A program made the translations under genes and the position numbers. A DNA stretch of 64,000 nucleotides from positions 20,992,001-21,056,000 of the forward strand of contig JAFFJZ010000004.1 of assembly GCA_018340375.1 (NCBI GenBank). The letters are read 5' to 3'. Positions 57,701-63,700 of the stretch are shown piece by piece. The notes beneath the pieces were generated by a model. It ran no database searches. It had not been told where the DNA came from and saw nothing but the letters and a program-made list of their open reading frames with translations. Each line of letters opens with the position of its first letter. The stretch's first letter is position 1. Source of the stretch: Gonatopus flavifemur (lineage: Eukaryota > Arthropoda > Insecta > Hymenoptera > Dryinidae).

Positions 57701-60700
57701 GAAATATCAATCCTTTTGGTTGTTCTAGTCAGAACTATCGGAAGTTCTCAGGAAGACAAATTGAATGAAAAATCTTTGAAATGTCGATGAAGTAATACGA
57801 TGTGTTTCAGAGGTGATCCTATTTCCACGACAGTCCAAGCAGACTATAACGGGAAAGATGATGTCATTAGTGAGTATTGTTGTACTTCAGTAGGGAGTAT
57901 TAGGTGTACAAGGAAATTTTAGGACAGTTTTCAAAAAATTCAAGATTTATCAAAAAAGAAGTGAAACACAGTTGTTCATCGAAATAATCTCCATCGCACT
58001 GAATGACCTTCAGCCATCTCTCAGGTAACTGGCGGATGCCTTTTACAATAGTATATTGTTCATCAAGGGGGGAAAGTGGAAATTTCCCACTTCTGCCCGA
58101 GCTGAACATACTATTTTTTCCCACAACTGCAAGGAAAGTGAAAATCATCTGTTTAATTGCATATAAAATATTCATATGCATATTTCAGAACGAAAAGATA
58201 GTTTGTATTTTCCTCCCACTGTGACACATTCGCTTGGAATTCAGCACTTTCTCCCCTAAAAAGAGGTCAGAAAACATCAACTTTCCGTGCAGGTGTGGGA
58301 AAAAGAAATTTTCGTCTTGCGAGGTGAGGAATTTAGCGACCCTTTTTTCCACTTCTTCAAATGTTTTGAATCGCACGTCAGACAAATCGTTCTGCATTTT
58401 CCGGAATGAGTGATAATCGGATGGGGCTGAGTCTGGTGAATACGCCGGGTGTGGTACAGCTTCCCATCCAAACGCTAGTAACGTATCCTTGACCGGTTTA
58501 CCCACATGAGGCCGCGCGTTGTCATGGAGTAGTTTTACTGGACGTTTTCCTTTGCAAGGAAATGAACGTTTCTTCTCAATTTCTTGATTCACTTGCATCA
58601 ATTGATGACAATAGCGATCGGCAGTAACTGTTTGACCAGGTTTGAGAAGTTCATGATACAGTACGCCTTTCATATCCTACCATATGCACAGCATGACTTT
58701 GTTACAATGAATATTGCACTCTGACGTGGATGTTGTCGGCTCGTCGGGGTCAACTTAATGATATTTGCGTTTCAGTTTATCAAAATAAATCCACTTTTTA
58801 TCGCCGCTCACAATTTTCCACAAGGAAGACTTTCTATGTTGCTTGTTGTAAAGACTCACACTGATGTGAGGACGACTGTTTTTATTTTCTTGAGTCAGAA
58901 AGTGTGATACTCACTTTGTTCCTTTCCGAATCGTACCCATTGTTTTTAAACGATAAGAATCAGTCTGTTGAGTTACTCCAAGCTGTTCAGAAAGTTGTTT
59001 CTCCGTCTGACAAGAGTTTTCATCCAGCAACGCTTGCAGTTCCTGATCATCCACCTTTACAGGAGACCCGGTGCGTTCACGGTCACTAACGTCGAAATCA
59101 CCCTTTCTGAATCGCTTCCCACTCAGCACAAAGATCGCAGTAATATTGCTGCAATATTACTGCCATATTCCAATATTTCTGTGATATTACTGTGATATTA
59201 CTGCGAAATTGGTGCTGGGTGGGTTATACCAATACTCACATGTACTTTTGGATACAATGTTCCCAGTGAACACTTATGAGAGAAAGAGCTCTTCAAGAGG
59301 TCTTTTGGAAGAGCTCTGTCGATGTTATCATATTGATATTCGAATGTTATCATTTTTCTGAGATCTCAGAAGAAAATCCTCTTGAAGAGTTCGTTTGGAT
59401 AACATTCAGGCAATCTCTCATTTTCCTCAGAAATCGACGCATCGGATAACATTCTGATATCTTTATGTTAACCTTCTGAAAGGTCTATCTGATCTCTTAC
59501 ACATATTTGAGAGGTCTTTAACAGCTGTAGATGATAACAGATTGTTTACTGGGTTGTCTCCAAGAACAGGACATATCGATTCCAGTGGCATTGCGGGGGC
59601 CCCCCGGTCGTTACGGGCCCCCAAGCAGTATCAACAAAAATCCCATGAGAATTACATGCATCATTTTTTTGGATCAGAAGGGCCCCGTCTCTAGTACTTG
59701 CGGGGGGGGACCCTAAATTCTCCAGTATGCCACTGATCGATTCACACGCTCTCCTAACACTTTTTCCTTGATGGAATTCATAGCGAATGCAGTGTCTAAT
59801 AAATAGCTTATCGGTCTGCATGTTTAATTCACAGAGTTTCTAGGTTATGCTTATGACTAGATATCAAGCGCCATCTATAATAATTGAGCGGGACCTTTGA
59901 ATTCATTTAGAATAACTGTTCATCATCATCATCATGAAGTAATCAGTCTTACGACTGGTTTGATGAAACCCTCCACCCCTGTCTATTATCCGCCAAACGT
60001 TTAATTTCTACATATCTACTACATCCCTTGTCTTGTACGATTTGTTTCATATAACTTGCTCTAGGTCTACCTTTACCAGTTTTACCATTCATTTTCCCTT
60101 CCAATATTGTTTTCAATAAACTCTCATGCCGTAATGTGTGTCCTATAAGATTGCTTCTCCTTTTCACGATGTGTTTCAAAAGATTTCTTTCTTCACTTAT
60201 CTGCTCGAGTACTTCTTCATTTTTGACTTTGTCTATCCATTTTATTCTGAGCATCCTCCTATAACACCACATTTCAAAAGCTTCAAGTCTTCGTTGATCA
60301 GTTTTCCCCATTGTCCAAGTTTCGCAACCATATAATGCTGTGCTCCAAACGTAACTTTTCAAGAATTTCTTCCTTACTTCCAAGCTTATATTTTTTGAGC
60401 ATAATAACTGTCTCTTTTGATAAAAAGCCTGTTTCCCTTGTGCTATTCTTGCTCTTATATCTCTTTCGCTTTTGCCGTTCTCTGTAATTATGCTTCCTAG
60501 ATATTTGAATTCTTTCACCTGTTCAATTGTCTCGGTATCTATTTTGATTCTCGTTCTTCTAGCTGTTTTCGCTGCTGTACACATCATGAATTTTGTTTTG
60601 TCTTTATTTATATTCATACAATAGTTTTCCAATAATATTGTTCTCATGGTGTTGAGAATATTTTCTAACTCAGTACTACTCGTGGCCAATATAGCTATGT

Positions 60701-63700
60701 CATCCGCGAATCTCAACATACTTATATTTTCTCCCTGAATCTGTAATTTCGATTGAATTTCCTCCTTCACTTCGTTCATTGCTTCTTCTATATATAAATT
60801 GAACATCAGTGGCGATAATGAGCATCCTTGTCTCACCCCTCTTCTTATTTGTGCTTCCCCGTCCTGACCCTCTATGTCTATTATTGCACTTTGATTCTTA
60901 TATAATTCGTATATTATTCTTCTATCTTTATAATTTATTCCCACCTTCTTCAGGATCGCAAACATCTTCTCCCAGTCCACATTATCGAAAGCCTTTTGTA
61001 TATCTACAAAACCTATGTACACAGATTTCTTCAGCGCTATCCTTTTCTCTATTACTGCCCTGAGTGCTAAGATTGCTTCTCGCGTTCCCCTATTTTTTAT
61101 AAAACCAAACTGATCCTCTGCCAATCTACTCTCTATTTTATTTTCCATCCTCCTGTATATAATTTTGGTCAGTATTTTCGAAGCATGTGAAGTTAAACTG
61201 ATCGTTCTGTAGTTCTCGCATTTGTCTGCCCCTTGTTTTTTCGGGATAGCGACAATTTTATTCTTTTGGAAATCTTCCGGTACTTCTCCTTTTTCGTACA
61301 TATCTCTAATCAATTCAAACAGTGCGTCGCGAGTTCCTTCACTGGAGGCTTTTATAAGGTCCGCACTTATGCCATCTATGCCTGGCGCTTTATTATTTTT
61401 CAATTCTTTCAAAGCCTTGTCGAATTCTGATCTCAATATCGAATCTCCCAATTCTTCCTCATCTACATCCTCCTCCTTCTCTAATAGTGCTATATCATCG
61501 TTTCCTCTATACAAGTCTTCCAAATGATTGATCCACTGTTCTATTTTCTCTTCCGTTTTTATCAATTGTCGTCCTAGAGAGTTTCTAATCTTATTGCTTC
61601 TAGATTTCATTTGTCCGAAAAATCTTTTAATAATCCTATATGCTTCATCTATTTTTCCTAAATGCAATCTTATTTCTATTTCCTGACATTTCTCTTCTAA
61701 CCACTGTTCTTTTGCTTTCCTTGATTCTCTTATTATTTTATTTCTCAATGATTTGTATCTTTGCTGGCCTTCTTGGCTATCATTATTCTTGTATTTTCTT
61801 CTTTCATTCATCAATTCTAAAATTTCTCCCGTTATCCATGGGTTTTTAGCTTCTACTCCATCATTCTTCAAAATCTTATCCGCACATTCTCTTATATTCC
61901 CCTTCATCTTTGTCCATCTCCTCTCTATTCCCAAGTCTTTCTCTTTTTGATCTCCCAATTTTTCATCCAACATTTTCTCGGATGCCTCATGTGTTTGTTT
62001 TTGCTTGAGGTTCTTCAAATTCCATCTTTTCTGCATTTTCCTTTTCTTCTTCAGAGATTTGAATTCCAGAGAACATTTCATCATCAACATATTGTGATCA
62101 CTATCTATATCTGCACCGGGATAAGTTTTACAGTTTTTCACTTGGTTTCTAAATCTTTGTTTCACTAATATGTAATCAATTTGGTATCTTGCTGTATCTC
62201 CTGGCATTTTCCAAGTGTAGATTCTTCTTGGATGATTTTCGAATAAAGTGTTTGTGATAACCATCTTATGATTTTCACAAAATTCGACTAAACGTTGTCC
62301 TCTATCGTTCCTCCTCCCTAACGCGAAATCTCCTATAATGTTGTCCTCTTTTCCTTGTCCTACTACCGCATTCCAATCCCCATCACTATCAAATTCTCTT
62401 CTCCTTTACATATTCTATCACTTCTTCTATTTCTTCGTACGTTTTTTCAATATCTTCCTCCGAATATGCAGATGTGGGCATGTATACTTGGACTATGACT
62501 GTGTCTACCGGTTTTGTTCTGATTCTAACCATCATCACACGTTCATTATGTTGCAAATAATTTTCTATTCTATTTCCTACTCTTTTATGCATTACAATTC
62601 CTACACCTGCTTGACCGTTCTTTGATCCTGTATGAATTATTCTATAATCCCCACTCCAGAAATCGCCCTCTTGTGGCCATCTCATTTCGCTAATCCCCAT
62701 TACGTCTATATTCAACCTATTCATTTCTAATTTCAAATTTTCTAATTTTCCCGCTTGCCTCAGTGATCTAACATTCCACGCTCCGACTCGAAGAATGTTG
62801 TTTCTTTTCCCTATCCTATTCTTCGGTTTTCGTTCCTTGCTGATGAAGCTTCCTCGAGCAGCCTCCACCCGGAGATCCGAACGGGAGACTAGTTTACCTC
62901 CGGAATATTTTACCCGAGAGAGCGCCATCATGTATTTATTAATTTGTTTGTTTGTTTTTGTTACATAATATTCCAGGTTAGGAAAAAGGTTTCATTTCCT
63001 CGGGAAGTATTGAAACATGTCAAGGAAGGTAGTTTCCCCTTGCTTTCCTTCCGTTTGATTTTGCCGATGTTTCTGGCATTAGGATGATTTCGTTTCTCTC
63101 AGTTTGTATTCTTTCTCTTGAGTAGTTTATTCCACTCAAAAAAAAAGACCCAACTCTGAGATACTTATCCTCCCCACCACGTAAAGGAAGCAGATACTAC
63201 CAGGGATGGATAAAAAGGATATCAAGGACAGGTATCATGAATATCCCCCTGGAAGACCCGCAATCATCCACGGGGAGGAGAATAACTGTTATGATACAAA
63301 ATCGAAGTGTCCTGAAAGTTATTTGTACACCTAATAGATTACACGGAAGTTCATTCCAGAGACGGCTGTCTCATTGGAAATTTGGTAAAATTCACTCCAT
63401 GAGTTAGTATGACAATATTCGTTCCTTCTCTTTTGGATTTTTCATTCCAATTCCTTAGGATTCACGGCTGGGGTTCTTGGATTTCCATTCTTGGTTTTCG
63501 ACTGGAAAGACCAGTGAGTGGTTTCCTATTCTTCTATTGTTGAAATAAATAAACACGGAATTCCCATCTCATTTCAATACTAAACCAAATTTTTCGAATA
63601 TTTTCATGATCTCAGAATGAGTGATTTGGACAAGCAGCTCAAAGCGTAAGTACGACATTTGTTGAATCAGAGCGAGGTTTCGTCGCAGATTATGTTTCCC

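Larger units (their letters stand above)
57900..63334 (-). mobile_element. Mariner H, split by later insertions including an RTE LINE
   Basis: The left end TTAGGTGTACAAGGAAATTT (57900) and the inverse of the right end (63334, ATTTGTACACCTAA) match, each flanked by TA (57898-57899, 63335-63336). Coding remnants run only from 57910 to 59129. About 4 kb of foreign DNA (a MITE at 59118, dispersed repeats, RTE at 59919-62990) separates them from the other end. Confidence 0.68.

Noticed and set aside
57563..57790. ORF with a hydrophobic stretch (ILEISILLVVLVRTIG) just before exon 10, like a signal peptide
   Set aside because: No donor joins it to exon 10, it ends in a stop before the acceptor, and exons 9 and 10 already join in phase without it.
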